The notes: generated by a model from the letters alone, not told the origin. Positions 24,255 through 32,789 are shown, counted from the stretch's first letter. The stretch: DNA of 34,400 bases from Alphaproteobacteria bacterium (GCA_029861675.1 JAOTYV010000011.1:1-34400); one strand, 5' to 3'. Made by a program: numbers and translations.

Positions 24255-25853
24255 ATGTCCACATATGACTATATCGTCGTCGGCGCCGGTTCGGCCGGTT
24301 GCGTCCTGGCGAACCGGCTCAGCGAAGATCCCGATGTGAAAGTGCTGCTGCTGGAAGCCGGCGGCAAGGATTCGAACTTCTGGATCAACATTCCGGTCGG
24401 ATTTAAGAAGACCATGGACATGCCGGGCTTGAACTGGCTGTTCGACAGCGAACCCGAAGCCTATACCTACAATCGACCCATTCCGATCCCGCGCGGCCGG
24501 GTGCTGGGCGGGTCCAGTTCGATCAACGGAATGCTCTATGTGCGGGGACAAAGCCTCGATTACGACGGCTGGGCGCAAATGGGAAATCGCGGCTGGTCGC
24601 ATGATGACGTTCTGCCGTACTTCAAAAAATCAGAAAACCGCGAAGGCCCGACGGCGCCCGAACGTGGCGTCGGCGGCCCACTCAATGTCGCCGACATGCG
24701 CGAAAATCACGTTTTGCTCGACGCGGTGATCGAGGCCGCCGACCAGGCCGGCTATCCGCCCAATCCCGACTATAACAGCGGGGATCAAGACGGGTTCGGC
24801 TATTATCAGGTGACACAGAGGAATGGCCAGCGGCACAGCACCGCGCGGGCCTTTCTGGACACGGTGCGGGGCCGTCCCAATCTTCATATCGAAACCAATG
24901 CGCATGCAAAGAAGCTGTTGCTCGACGGCAAACGGGTGCTCGGCGTTGCTTATGACCAGGGGGGCCGCGCGAAGGAAGCGCATGCCGGCGGCGAAGTCAT
25001 TCTCTGCGCCGGCGCGGTGCAATCGCCCCAACTGCTGGAACTATCCGGGATCGGCCAACCCGAACTGTTGGCTCAGCACGGCATCGATGTCGTCCATCCC
25101 CTGCCGGGCGTCGGAGAAAATTACCAGGACCATTACGTTTCCAGGGTGGTGATGCGGATCAATCAGCCGATCACCTTGAATGAACAAACCCGCGGGCTCT
25201 CCCTGGCCGCCGAAGTCCTGAAGTATGTTTTCGCGAAACGCGGCGTCCTCACCTACACCGCCGGCATCATCTATGGGTTCGTCCGCAGCCGGCCGGAATT
25301 GGCATCGCCGGACATTCAGTATCATATTGCGCACGCCAGTTTTAAGGATGCGAAACGGAGAATCTTGGATCGGGAGCCGGGCCTGACAATGGGCCCTTGC
25401 CAACTCCGTCCGGCCAGCCGCGGATCGATCCATCTGAAATCCGGCGATCCTTTCGCCGCCCCCGCCATTCGGCCGAACTTTCTAGGCGAAACACTCGACC
25501 GCGAGACTCATGTAGCCGGGTTGCGCATTGCCCGGCAAGTCGCCGCCGCGCCCGCGCTCGCACACTATTGCGCGTCGGAAGTACTGCCGGGACCGGATTG
25601 CGAAACCGACGACGAATTACTCGATTTCGCGCGCGGCAATGGTGCAACGGTCTATCATCCCGTTGGTACCTGTAAGATGGGGCAAGACCCGGCCGCGGTG
25701 GTCGACGACCGTCTGCGGGTTCACGGCATGGCGGGATTGCGCGTGATCGATGCGTCGATCATGCCGACCCTGGTATCCGGCAACACCAATGCACCGACGA
25801 TCATGATCGCCGAGAAGGGCGCCGATATGATCAAACAGGATGCCCGGGCCTGA
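24255..25853 (+). CDS. GMC-family FAD oxidoreductase
   Basis: 532 residues. The FAD-binding start YDYIVVGAGSAGCVLANRL, the GMC signature 1 (RGRVLGGSSSINGMLYVRG), signature 2 (GAVQSPQLLELSGIG) and the C-terminal active site (H468 in VYHPVGTCKMG; N510/N512 in SGNTNAPTIM) are all present. These enzymes oxidise alcohols, choline or sugars, and are often labelled choline dehydrogenase. The true substrate is unknown because no betaine or transport genes adjoin. GGGGGAG lies 8 bases before ATG 24255. No signal peptide, so it is cytoplasmic. A strong hairpin follows the stop. Confidence 0.93.
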   Translation: MSTYDYIVVGAGSAGCVLANRLSEDPDVKVLLLEAGGKDSNFWINIPVGFKKTMDMPGLNWLFDSEPEAYTYNRPIPIPRGRVLGGSSSINGMLYVRGQSLDYDGWAQMGNRGWSHDDVLPYFKKSENREGPTAPERGVGGPLNVADMRENHVLLDAVIEAADQAGYPPNPDYNSGDQDGFGYYQVTQRNGQRHSTARAFLDTVRGRPNLHIETNAHAKKLLLDGKRVLGVAYDQGGRAKEAHAGGEVILCAGAVQSPQLLELSGIGQPELLAQHGIDVVHPLPGVGENYQDHYVSRVVMRINQPITLNEQTRGLSLAAEVLKYVFAKRGVLTYTAGIIYGFVRSRPELASPDIQYHIAHASFKDAKRRILDREPGLTMGPCQLRPASRGSIHLKSGDPFAAPAIRPNFLGETLDRETHVAGLRIARQVAAAPALAHYCASEVLPGPDCETDDELLDFARGNGATVYHPVGTCKMGQDPAAVVDDRLRVHGMAGLRVIDASIMPTLVSGNTNAPTIMIAEKGADMIKQDARA

Positions 25854-25859
25854 AACCCG

Positions 25860-25885
25860 GAACACCGGCGGTGACGCCGGTGTTC
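25860..25885. terminator. Strong terminator hairpin
   Basis: GAACACCGGCG (25860-25870) and CGCCGGTGTTC (25875-25885) form a perfect 11-bp stem with the tetraloop GTGA, six bases after the GMC stop and 28 bases before the end of the convergent zinc-ribbon gene. No T tract is present, but position and symmetry suggest a shared terminator. Confidence 0.65.
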
Positions 25886-25912
25886 ATCCGCTCAAATTGG
25901 CTGGATTACCGG

Positions 25913-26182
25913 TCAGGCCGGGTCTTCGCGCCGGCCGCCAGTTTCAGACGCCTCTTTCTGCTTGCGGATCTCGCGGGCCAACTCAATCACCTGCTCACCG
26001 ACAATCAGCGCTTTCAGGATTTCCGCACGATCCACAATTGGGACGATCGATTCGCATTCCGGACAAACATATTCGCCATATGACCGGATAAATGCCGCCG
26101 TTCGTTCAGTTTCATGATCGCATTTCGGACATTTGCAATCGAAGGTAATCCCCTCAAGATCGATCTGTCCTTCCGGCTTCAT
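25913..26182 (-). CDS. Zinc-ribbon hypothetical protein
   Basis: 89 residues. Two Cys pairs (CKCPKC near 16-21 and CPEC near 40-43) separated by about 20 residues form a zinc ribbon, followed by a long amphipathic helix (AEILKALIVGEQVIELAREI) and a polar tail. No enzymatic domain is present. GGGAGAG lies 4 to 10 bases before ATG 26182. It probably binds nucleic acid or protein, but the role is unknown. It is convergent with the GMC gene. Confidence 0.6.
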   Translation of the reverse strand: MKPEGQIDLEGITFDCKCPKCDHETERTAAFIRSYGEYVCPECESIVPIVDRAEILKALIVGEQVIELAREIRKQKEASETGGRREDPA

Positions 26183-26484
26183 CGTGCTCTCCCAGAGTAA
26201 CGTTTATTGGTTTTCGCGCTGTCCACGAACCCCGAGGAAATCATGATCGGTGCTTCCGGTCGATACTTCTTAAGGGATCGGGCATTCGCACCGCGCCGAT
26301 ATTGGCGCATCGGGACAAACCCATAATGGAAGGGCCCGAAAGGGCCCGAATTTTCGTGATCCAATGTGATTAGTACGAACGGCCGATCAAGGTTAGCTTT
26401 CCATCACCCCTCTAGATTGAGCTTAAGAACCACTGTGACACGTTCATCCTCCTCAGGCCGCGCCCCAAAAGTGCGGCTCTTTTT
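26183..26484. other. Interval with terminator-like hairpins but no gene
   Basis: No supported gene on either strand. The rightward strand carries two terminator-like hairpins (26332-26354 and 26457-26486) with no gene in front of either, so one or more small RNAs may be made here. A repeat, AGGGCCCGAA twice in tandem (26331-26350), makes the first hairpin. Confidence 0.4.
26332..26354 (+). terminator. Hairpin with T run on the plus strand
   Basis: GGGCCC (26332-26337) and GGGCCC (26342-26347) pair around the tetraloop GAAA; after three bases comes TTTT (26351-26354). This is a typical short intrinsic terminator, but the nearest rightward gene ends almost 480 bases earlier, behind its own hairpin. 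Confidence 0.5.
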
Positions 26485-26486
26485 TT
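26457..26486 (+). terminator. Rho-independent terminator without an upstream gene
   Basis: GCCGCGC (26457-26463) pairs with GTGCGGC (26471-26477), one G-T pair included, around CCCAAAA, followed directly by TCTTTTTTT. The shape is that of a classic intrinsic terminator on the plus strand. No protein gene ends before it, so it may end a small RNA. Confidence 0.7.
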
Positions 26487-26802
26487 GCCTAAAATACCGT
26501 CCAAGAGTTGGTGCCCTGATGCGAGTCCCGCTAAGCTCAAGAGCCAGGACACGATCTGGCTGGGGGAAAGGTTATTGGTCGTTCGGCGTAAAGCGTTCTT
26601 CGGTGCGGCAGGGCTCGCGGCATTCATCACCGTGTGCATATACGGCCTGGACGGCACCCTGCCTTATTGGCTTTATGCAGTGGTTTTCGCACTCTCGACT
26701 TACGCGATTTTTTGCTTTGCCGGCAAATTGTCGGTGCAGGAGAAACCGCCCGCGGCGGATTCGGAAGAGTCCGTCGACGAATCCGCCAAGCCCAGACTTT
26801 AG
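26485..26802 (+). CDS. Small two-segment membrane protein
   Basis: Up to 105 residues. Two hydrophobic stretches (FFGAAGLAAFITVCIYGL and WLYAVVFALSTYAIFCFAG) with a short basic start (RRKA) and an acidic tail (ADSEESVDESAKPRL) indicate an inner-membrane protein. The start is uncertain. The TTG at 26485 overlaps the T run of the terminator just upstream; a TTG at 26575 preceded by GGGGGAAAGG is more likely. No family was recognised. It lies 47 bases before the DUF1028 gene on the same strand. Confidence 0.45.
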   Translation: MPKIPSKSWCPDASPAKLKSQDTIWLGERLLVVRRKAFFGAAGLAAFITVCIYGLDGTLPYWLYAVVFALSTYAIFCFAGKLSVQEKPPAADSEESVDESAKPRL

Positions 26803-26849
26803 GCACCGCGCATCGCCGGTGATGCGGTTCAGCATGAGGAGACGCGTTC

Positions 26850-27530
26850 ATGACCTTCACCATAATGGCGAGATGCCCGGATAGCGGCCGCCTCGGAATC
26901 GCAACGGCGACACGATCCTTGGCAGTGGGTGCGCGGGTTCCCCATATCCGGCCGCATCTTGGCGCAGTATCGATCATGGCCATCGCCGACCCCAGGCTCG
27001 GCGACACGGCGCTGCGCTTTCTCGAAATGGGATACAAGGCGCCCAACGTCATCGAGGCGCTGGTCGCGAGCGATCCATATGCTGAATACCGCCAACTCGG
27101 GGTAATCGACGATGACGGCTTCATTGCCGCACGCAATGGCACGATGAACCGGGACTACGCCGGCTTTCATATCGGCGACAACCATATTGCGCTCGGCAAT
27201 GTTCTGGTTGGAGAACACGTCCTCGACGCCATCGAATCGGGATTCCTTGCCAAGCCGGGCGATCCGCTCGAAGACCGGTTGATGGCTGGTCTGGAATCCG
27301 GCCGGAACGCCGGCGGCCAGCACGGCGGTCAACGCTCCGCCGCTATCCTGGTATACGACAACAAACCCTTTGCGCATGTAGACCTCCGGGTCGACATCCA
27401 TGATGAACCGGTCGGCGAGCTGCGGCGCGTATACGACGCCTTCAGGCCGGCCATCCCGTACTACAATCTCCGGCTGGTTGATGCGCGGGTACCGACGCTC
27501 GACGATTGGCTTGCCGAACAGAACAAATAA
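26850..27530 (+). CDS. DUF1028 family protein
   Basis: 226 residues. Starts MTFTIMARCPDSGRLGIATA, continues with the family pattern GARVPHIRPHLGAVSIMAIADP and GFIAARNGTMNRDYAGFHIG, then LVGEHVLDAIESGF and GGQHGGQRSAAILVY. DUF1028 proteins have an Ntn-hydrolase-like fold and often lie beside amino-acid or carboxylic-acid catabolism genes; no reaction is firmly known. GAGGAG lies about 9 bases before ATG 26850. The isocitrate-lyase-family gene follows after 86 bases on the same strand, so the two may work together. Confidence 0.88.
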   Translation: MTFTIMARCPDSGRLGIATATRSLAVGARVPHIRPHLGAVSIMAIADPRLGDTALRFLEMGYKAPNVIEALVASDPYAEYRQLGVIDDDGFIAARNGTMNRDYAGFHIGDNHIALGNVLVGEHVLDAIESGFLAKPGDPLEDRLMAGLESGRNAGGQHGGQRSAAILVYDNKPFAHVDLRVDIHDEPVGELRRVYDAFRPAIPYYNLRLVDARVPTLDDWLAEQNK

Positions 27531-27560
27531 CCGGACCTGAGCGCCTTGACCTGCCACACG

Positions 27561-27579
27561 CCCCGGGGTTTTCTCGGGG
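27561..27579 (+). repeat. Small hairpin between DUF1028 and lyase genes
   Basis: CCCCG (27561-27565) and CGGGG (27575-27579) pair around a nine-base loop containing TTTT. It lies between two same-strand genes and could be a weak attenuator or an end-protecting stem. Confidence 0.35.
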
Positions 27580-27616
27580 TAACAATCGAAATTTGATATT
27601 GCAAAGGAAGCGACCC

Positions 27617-28555
27617 ATGAAGAAAACGACACGCCTGCGCGAAATCCTGAAATCAGGGGAATCGGTCTACGTTCCGGGGTGTTATAACGCCTTGAGCGCC
27701 AAAATCCTCGACAAGGTCGGTTTCCCGGCGATCTACATGACGGGCTACGGCACGTCGCTGTCGCTGCTGGGCATGCCCGATGCCGGGCTAGCGACGATGA
27801 CCGAGATGCATCTGAACGCCCGCAACATCGCCAATGTCACCAGCGTTCCGGTGATTGCCGATTCCGATAACGGCTACGGCAATGCGATCAATACGATCCG
27901 CACGGTAAAGGAGTACATCCAAACCGGCGTCGCCGCGATCCACATCGAGGATCAGATCATTCCGAAGCGATGCGGTCATGTTGCCGGCCGGCAGGTCATT
28001 CCGATCGAAGAAGCGGTCGGCAAATATCGCGCGGCCGACTATGCGCGTAAGGAAGTCGATCCGGATTTCGTCCTGATCGCGCGCACGGATGCCCGCGGCG
28101 CCCATGGCGGGACGCTCGACGATGCGATCACCCGCGCCAACGCCTATCTCGCCGCCGGCGCCGACATGGCTTTCGTCGAGGGCCCGACCGACGTTGAAGA
28201 GGTCAAGCGCGTCGTGTCCGAGGTCAAGGGGCCGATCCTCTACAACCAGACCGGCATTTCGCCGCGTTTTACCCAGGAAGAGCTGCGGGAACTCGGCATT
28301 GCCATGACCATCGCGCCGGGCGCGACGCTGCGCGCCACCATGTGCGCGGTCTACGACCTCGCCGTTGCCATACAAAAGGACGGCCCCTCGGCCGAGAAGG
28401 CTTTCAACGAAAAATTCACCAATCATCCCTTGGGCGACTTCCATACCTTCGCGGGCTTCGATCAGGTCATGGAGTGGGAGAAGGAATTCCTGGGCGAGGA
28501 AGAGCTCGACAAATACAGCGATTCCGTCGGCCATCAGCCCGCAGCGGCGGAATAG
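27617..28555 (+). CDS. Isocitrate lyase/PEP mutase family enzyme
   Basis: 312 residues from ATG 27617, with GGAAG about 7 bases upstream. The superfamily signature is clear: PGCYNALSAKILDKVGFPAI, metal-binding VIADSDNGYGNA (D82, D84), AIHIEDQIIPKRCGH with the catalytic-loop Cys (C119), and LIARTDARGAHGG. This group catalyses C-C or C-P bond formation or cleavage next to a carboxylate and includes methylisocitrate lyase, dimethylmalate lyase, oxaloacetate decarboxylase and carboxyphosphonate mutase. The KRCGH form points to a lyase rather than a mutase, but the substrate is unknown. It follows the DUF1028 gene and is ended by a GC-rich hairpin. Confidence 0.9.
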   Translation: MKKTTRLREILKSGESVYVPGCYNALSAKILDKVGFPAIYMTGYGTSLSLLGMPDAGLATMTEMHLNARNIANVTSVPVIADSDNGYGNAINTIRTVKEYIQTGVAAIHIEDQIIPKRCGHVAGRQVIPIEEAVGKYRAADYARKEVDPDFVLIARTDARGAHGGTLDDAITRANAYLAAGADMAFVEGPTDVEEVKRVVSEVKGPILYNQTGISPRFTQEELRELGIAMTIAPGATLRATMCAVYDLAVAIQKDGPSAEKAFNEKFTNHPLGDFHTFAGFDQVMEWEKEFLGEEELDKYSDSVGHQPAAAE

Positions 28556-28567
28556 GAGCCCAGTCAA

Positions 28568-28594
28568 GGCGGCGCGGTCCACCGCTGCGCCGCC
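28568..28594 (+). terminator. GC-rich terminator hairpin
   Basis: GGCGGCGC (28568-28575) and GCGCCGCC (28587-28594) form an 8-bp stem 13 bases after the stop of the lyase gene. No T tract follows. Confidence 0.5.
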
Positions 28595-28790
28595 GCCTCG
28601 CCCCCATCCGTGGATCCGTGAGTCGGTGTAAAAACAGAATGTCGGCCATTCCCGGCCGTGCGCCTCCCCAGGCGCGCTCATTTGTGACGTTCGACCCGAA
28701 TTTTAGTTAATTTTCAAATAAATACACCCTGTCTGTGACCCCTGTCATCGTATCGGCGGGGATGTCCAGATTATAAATCCGCTCCCTTGG

Positions 28791-28806
28791 CGAAAACGTG
28801 TTTTCG
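28791..28806. promoter_or_regulatory. Palindromic possible operator
   Basis: CGAAAAC-GT-GTTTTCG, two 7-base arms around two bases, about 90 bases before the start of the secreted-protein gene. Such short-centred palindromes are often dimeric regulator sites; the regulator is unknown. Confidence 0.35.
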
Positions 28807-28896
28807 GGCCTTGGCCGCCGATTCGGCGACGTTCAATTGCCTCTAACCAAAAAATCCGCCGAGAATTAATGGCAATAAGGCCTATGGAGCATCCCG

Positions 28897-29514
28897 ATGA
28901 TTTCGATCGCGCGCATTCTGGTCGCCGGCCTCGTCTTAGCCGGTCTCGCCACCCCCGCTCTTGCCGGCAAATACGATCTCAAGGGCACCCTGACAGGCAG
29001 GAGCGTGAATATTCCCGGCTGCGGCGTCATCGACTCAATGAGCGTTAAATACAGTGTCGGTACCTTCATGGGAGGGACGACATTAGCCGGCGTTTACAAA
29101 TGGACCGCGGGCAAAAAATCCGTCGAGCGCTGCATTAACTATTCGACGGATATCTATCTCAAGGTCCATGGCCAGAATGGCCGCAGCGGTTACATAAAAG
29201 TCAGCCCATCGACGTCGAAATCAGGCAAAGGTTATGGCTTCGATACCACCGGCTCACCGGACTGGAACGCGTTTATCTGCAATTTCCGCGGTGGCAATTG
29301 CCTCACCGCCAACGACGCCAAGAACCTCATCAAATCCGGCTACAGCATTACCAGCTTCCGGGTCCATACCAGGGATATTCCGAAGGCGAAATCCAGGTCG
29401 CGCGGCAGTTCGACGAGCACGCGATCCAAGACGACTTACAAGCCGAGGCCAACGCTCAAAGCGCAGGCCGTTCGCCAGAGGGCGCCTGCGCACCTGTCGG
29501 CAGACAAACGGTAG
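28897..29514 (+). CDS. Secreted cysteine-containing hypothetical protein
   Basis: 205 residues. Signal peptide: MISIARILVAGLVLAGLATP with cleavage after ALA near residue 23. The mature domain (about 24-155) has four Cys (PGCGV, ERCIN, FICNF, GNCLT) likely to form two disulfides, and beta-rich text (VKYSVGTFMGGTTLAGVYKW, SGYIKVSPST). The C-terminal 50 residues are basic, Ser/Arg-rich and probably disordered. GGAG lies 9 bases before ATG 28897. No family was recognised. It is convergent with the PhoD-type gene. Confidence 0.6.
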   Translation: MISIARILVAGLVLAGLATPALAGKYDLKGTLTGRSVNIPGCGVIDSMSVKYSVGTFMGGTTLAGVYKWTAGKKSVERCINYSTDIYLKVHGQNGRSGYIKVSPSTSKSGKGYGFDTTGSPDWNAFICNFRGGNCLTANDAKNLIKSGYSITSFRVHTRDIPKAKSRSRGSSTSTRSKTTYKPRPTLKAQAVRQRAPAHLSADKR

Positions 29515-29735
29515 GGTTTGTTACGCGCATATCCAGTGCCGGACCAATACACGGAAAACCACGACCCGGCGCACGACCACGAAGCGTTGCGCGTCGAAAC
29601 CGCGGACGAGCACCAGGCGGTATAGGTCCACTCGCCGGACAACCAACCGTAATGCTTCGAGCAACCGGCCGTCTTCGCGCCGTAGGCGCCCGTACGGCCG
29701 CTAGCGCTGCTAACCGGGCATTCCAGTATCCAAGA

Positions 29736-31268
29736 TCACGCAATCTCGACGCCCGGACGGCCCCGCGCCACGACGAAAGTGGCCTCGGTCTTCACCGGCG
29801 CGCCGGGACGCGTGACATAGGGCACCGTCCTGTAATCCGCACGCCACTGTCGAGGCGAAACTTCGCACCGCGTGTATCCCCGTCGACCGTTGTAGAATCG
29901 CATATGCGGGTTCATATCGACGATCCGGCGTGGCCCCTTCTTGCTGTCCCACCCATCGCCCTTCGACGAAATCGACGTACAGATGAATTCGGTCCCGAGT
30001 ACCGGCAAATACGCCTTCTTAAAATCCTGCCGCAAATCGCCGACCCAGGCCGCGTGCACGTCGCCGGATAGGACGATCAAATTTCGCTTACCGATATCTG
30101 CGACATGACCGAGCAAACGATTGCGGGCGGCGACGTAGCCGTCCCATTTGTCCATGTCGAACAACACCTCGCCGTGCCGGTGAATCTCACGCTCCATTAA
30201 GGGAACCTGTTGACCCAACACCGACCAGGCTGCCCGATCCCGCGACAATCCGTCATGCAGCCATCGTTCCTGCGTTAACCCCAGCATCGTCGCATCGGGC
30301 GCCAATGCGGCATCGCACAGGGGCCGCTTCTTGTCGCCGCAGGGCTGGTCCGTGCGGTACTGGCGGGTATCCAACATGTTCAGCGTCAGGAGATTGCCAA
30401 ATTCGTAACGCCGGTAAAGCTGCATATCGGCGCCGCGCGGCTGGGCCGCGGGACGCAACGGCATGTGTTCGTAGTATGCCTGATACGCTGCCGCCCGACG
30501 CTGCCTGAACATCTTGGGTGATGTTTCGCCACGCTGGTCACGATCGTTGGCGTAATTATTCTGAACCTCATGATCGTCCCAGGCCACGAGCCATGGGAAC
30601 GCCGCGTGCGCCGCTTGCAGCGCCGGATCCATCTTGTACAGGGCATAGCGGTTGCGGTATTCGTCCAGCGTCGTGGTCTCGAACGCATCATGCTGGCGCG
30701 GGCGCCCAAATTTCCCGCCGTACTCGTAAATATAGTCGCCAAGATGGACCACCAGATCGAGATCCTCCCGCGCCATGTGTTCATAGGCGGTATAGAAACC
30801 CATTTCATAGTGCTGGCAGCTCGCGAACGCGAAGCGGAATCGATCGAGCCCGCCCGCGGCCGCCGTTCGCGTGCGCCCCACCGTGCTCGTTTCGCCTTGC
30901 GCATGGAACCGGTACCAATACCACCGATGCGGTTGCAGCCCGTGTACCGGCACGTGAATCGCGTGGGCGAATTCGGGACGCGCCGTGGCAACACCCGATC
31001 GGACGACCTCCGTCATGTTCTCATCGGCCGAAACCTCCCAACGCACCTTAAGCGGTGTATTGGGCATGCCGCCGCCATTCAGCGGATCCCGGGCAAGCCG
31101 GGTCCAGATAACAATCCCGTCCGGCAGCGGCTCGCCCGAGGCGACGCCGAGACTGAAAACACGGCCATCGGATGGTCGCACGGCGGTGGTGCCGCATGCC
31201 GCCAATATCGGCAGCGCGGATACCGCCGCCACCTGTCCCAGCATGCGCCTGCGCGTTGGGTCGGACAT
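29736..31268 (-). CDS. PhoD-type alkaline phosphatase, Tat lipoprotein
   Basis: 510 residues. The N-terminus has a twin-arginine motif (TRRRMLGQ) and, after a hydrophobic core, a lipobox-like LAAC (Cys 25), so it is probably exported folded and lipid-anchored. An N-terminal PhoD domain (RVFSLGVASGEPLPDGIVIW) precedes the metallophosphatase core: FASCQHYEMGFYTAY (147-161), VVHLGDYIYEY (173-183), LVAWDDHEVQNNY (227-239) and VLSGDVHAAWVGDL (399-412). PhoD enzymes use Fe and Ca to hydrolyse phosphate mono- and diesters, often under phosphate limitation. AAGGAAAA lies about 7 bases before ATG 31268. No Pho box was identified. Confidence 0.93.
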   Translation of the reverse strand: MSDPTRRRMLGQVAAVSALPILAACGTTAVRPSDGRVFSLGVASGEPLPDGIVIWTRLARDPLNGGGMPNTPLKVRWEVSADENMTEVVRSGVATARPEFAHAIHVPVHGLQPHRWYWYRFHAQGETSTVGRTRTAAAGGLDRFRFAFASCQHYEMGFYTAYEHMAREDLDLVVHLGDYIYEYGGKFGRPRQHDAFETTTLDEYRNRYALYKMDPALQAAHAAFPWLVAWDDHEVQNNYANDRDQRGETSPKMFRQRRAAAYQAYYEHMPLRPAAQPRGADMQLYRRYEFGNLLTLNMLDTRQYRTDQPCGDKKRPLCDAALAPDATMLGLTQERWLHDGLSRDRAAWSVLGQQVPLMEREIHRHGEVLFDMDKWDGYVAARNRLLGHVADIGKRNLIVLSGDVHAAWVGDLRQDFKKAYLPVLGTEFICTSISSKGDGWDSKKGPRRIVDMNPHMRFYNGRRGYTRCEVSPRQWRADYRTVPYVTRPGAPVKTEATFVVARGRPGVEIA

Positions 31269-31339
31269 TTAAATTTTCCTTCGTGATTTGGGCTATCGAG
31301 ATCGAATTAACGAATGCCTAATCGTCCACTTCAATGGGC

Positions 31340-31540
31340 CTATTCGTCGTCGTCGCGTGCGGAAACCCGCCTCGGCCCCGCAAGCACAAGCGCCTGGGCG
31401 ACAATGACGTCCTTGCCGTTGAAAGTGGCGGAAGGCGACCCGTACAGCTCGTAACCGTCATCGAGCGCCGCCGAGATGCGTTCGCAGAACCGGCGGTCGT
31501 CCACGCCGGTCAGCAGGCGGTATCGCAGTTTCCCGGCCAA
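31340..31540 (-). CDS. DUF1737 family small protein
   Basis: 66 residues from TTG 31540. KLRYRLLTGVDDRRFCERIS followed by ALDDGYELYGSPSATFNG and DVIVAQALV is the DUF1737 pattern, a small protein of unknown function. It begins six bases after the stop of the thiolase gene on the same strand, so it is almost surely translated from the same message. A GAAGG inside the end of the thiolase gene is the nearest ribosome-site candidate. Confidence 0.8.
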   Translation of the reverse strand: MAGKLRYRLLTGVDDRRFCERISAALDDGYELYGSPSATFNGKDVIVAQALVLAGPRRVSARDDDE

Positions 31541-31546
31541 GCGCGC

Positions 31547-32749
31547 TCAGCCTTCGTGACGGCCGATGATCGAGACACTGCTGACGTTGAGATGCGGGAA
31601 CCCGCCCAGGTTATGGGTCAGACCGAGCCGTGGGTCGTCGAGCTGACGCTCGCCCGCGCGTCCCAGGATCTGTGTATACATCTCGTACATCATGCGCAGG
31701 CCCGAGGCGCCGATCGGATGGCCGAAACATTTCAGCCCGCCGTCGATCTGGCACGGCACCTCGCCGTCGGCGTCGAACACGCCGTCGAGCACATCCTTGA
31801 CCGCCTCGCCGTGCCCCGACAATCCCAGGTCTTCCATGGTGATCAGCTCGGTGATCGAGAAGCAGTCATGCACCTCGGTCATGCTGAGCTCCTTGCGCGG
31901 GTCCGTGATGCCGGCCTCCTCATAGGCCTTGCCGGCGGCGATCCGCGTTGTCTTGATGTGCGAGCCGTCCCAGGAGTTGTGCCCGGCCTCGGATCCGTTC
32001 GAGACCGAAAGCTGCAACGCCTTGACCGATACGATATCCTGCTTGCCCAGGCTGCGGGCCATTTCCGGCGTACACACGATCGCCGCCGCCGCGCCATCGC
32101 TCACGCCGCAACAGTCGAACAAGCCGATCGGTTCCGCCACCATCGGCGCTTCCAGCACCTTCTCCATCGTGACCGCGCGCTGCAGATGGGCCTTCGAATT
32201 CTTGGCGCCGTTGGCATGGCTCTTGACCGAAACATGCGCCATCGCGCGTTTCAATTCGTCCCGGTCGACCCCATGCGCGCCGCGATACCCGGCGGCGAGT
32301 TGTGCGAACACACCGGGCGCCGACAGGTTCGGCCAGTACATCGAGTTGGTGACGCCGCGCGTCCGCTGCGGCAGGCCGCCATAGCCCGTGTCTTTCAGCT
32401 TTTCGCACCCGAGCGCCAGCGCGATATCGCAGGCGCCGGACGCAACCGCATAGACCGCGCCCCGCATTGCCTCGGTGCCGCTGGCACAGAAATTCTCGAC
32501 CCGCGTCACCGGAATGAAGGGAAGCCGCAGCGCCACCGCAAGCGGCACGCCGCTCGGTCCTACATTGACCGACTCAATCGCGGTCGAGAGCCAGGCCGCC
32601 TGAATGTCGTCCTTTTCGATACCCGCGTCGTCCAGGCATTCGGTGAACGCCTCGACCATCAGGTCGAACGGCTCCGCATCCCAGCGCTCGCCGAACTTCG
32701 AGCAGCCCATGCCGAGGATCGCAACCTTGTCCCGAATGCCTGTCGCCAT
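31547..32749 (-). CDS. SCP2-type thiolase
   Basis: 400 residues. Thiolase fold with nucleophile C88 (VENFCASGTEAMRGA), HDCF motif (EVHDCFSITE) and GHPIGASG with the catalytic His. The last motif, normally with Cys in condensing thiolases, reads THNLGGFP, as in the SCP2-like branch that lacks the second Cys. Such enzymes work on acyl-CoA thioesters. AGAGGAG lies about 8 bases before ATG 32749. It follows the HMGCS-like/DUF35 gene by 40 bases and precedes DUF1737 by 6, giving a three-gene operon. In archaea the equivalent thiolase makes acetoacetyl-CoA within a complex with HMGCS and DUF35; that role is an inference here. Confidence 0.92.
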   Translation of the reverse strand: MATGIRDKVAILGMGCSKFGERWDAEPFDLMVEAFTECLDDAGIEKDDIQAAWLSTAIESVNVGPSGVPLAVALRLPFIPVTRVENFCASGTEAMRGAVYAVASGACDIALALGCEKLKDTGYGGLPQRTRGVTNSMYWPNLSAPGVFAQLAAGYRGAHGVDRDELKRAMAHVSVKSHANGAKNSKAHLQRAVTMEKVLEAPMVAEPIGLFDCCGVSDGAAAAIVCTPEMARSLGKQDIVSVKALQLSVSNGSEAGHNSWDGSHIKTTRIAAGKAYEEAGITDPRKELSMTEVHDCFSITELITMEDLGLSGHGEAVKDVLDGVFDADGEVPCQIDGGLKCFGHPIGASGLRMMYEMYTQILGRAGERQLDDPRLGLTHNLGGFPHLNVSSVSIIGRHEG

Positions 32750-32789
32750 GATCTCTACTCCTCTTCGCCCGTCATCTCAGTCTGTCTTC

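Larger units (their letters stand above)
28556..28896. other. Gene-free stretch with hairpin and palindrome
   Basis: No supported coding frame. It holds the terminator-like hairpin after the lyase gene (28568-28594), an AT-rich part (28700-28735), a 16-bp near-palindrome (28791-28806) and the ribosome site GGAG (28884-28887) of the next gene. Confidence 0.45.

Noticed and set aside
26179..26364. Leftward frame that overlaps the zinc-ribbon gene by four bases and contains KYRPEAPIMISSGFVD, like part of a receiver domain
   Set aside because: It would need a TTG start, has no ribosome site, crosses a terminator-like repeat, and the receiver likeness covers only one strand and turn.
26366..26410. 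Likeness to the antisense of a 23S rRNA 3' end (gattagtac ... ggttagct ... catc)
   Set aside because: Only short words match, with an insertion between them, and nothing of rRNA follows on either side.
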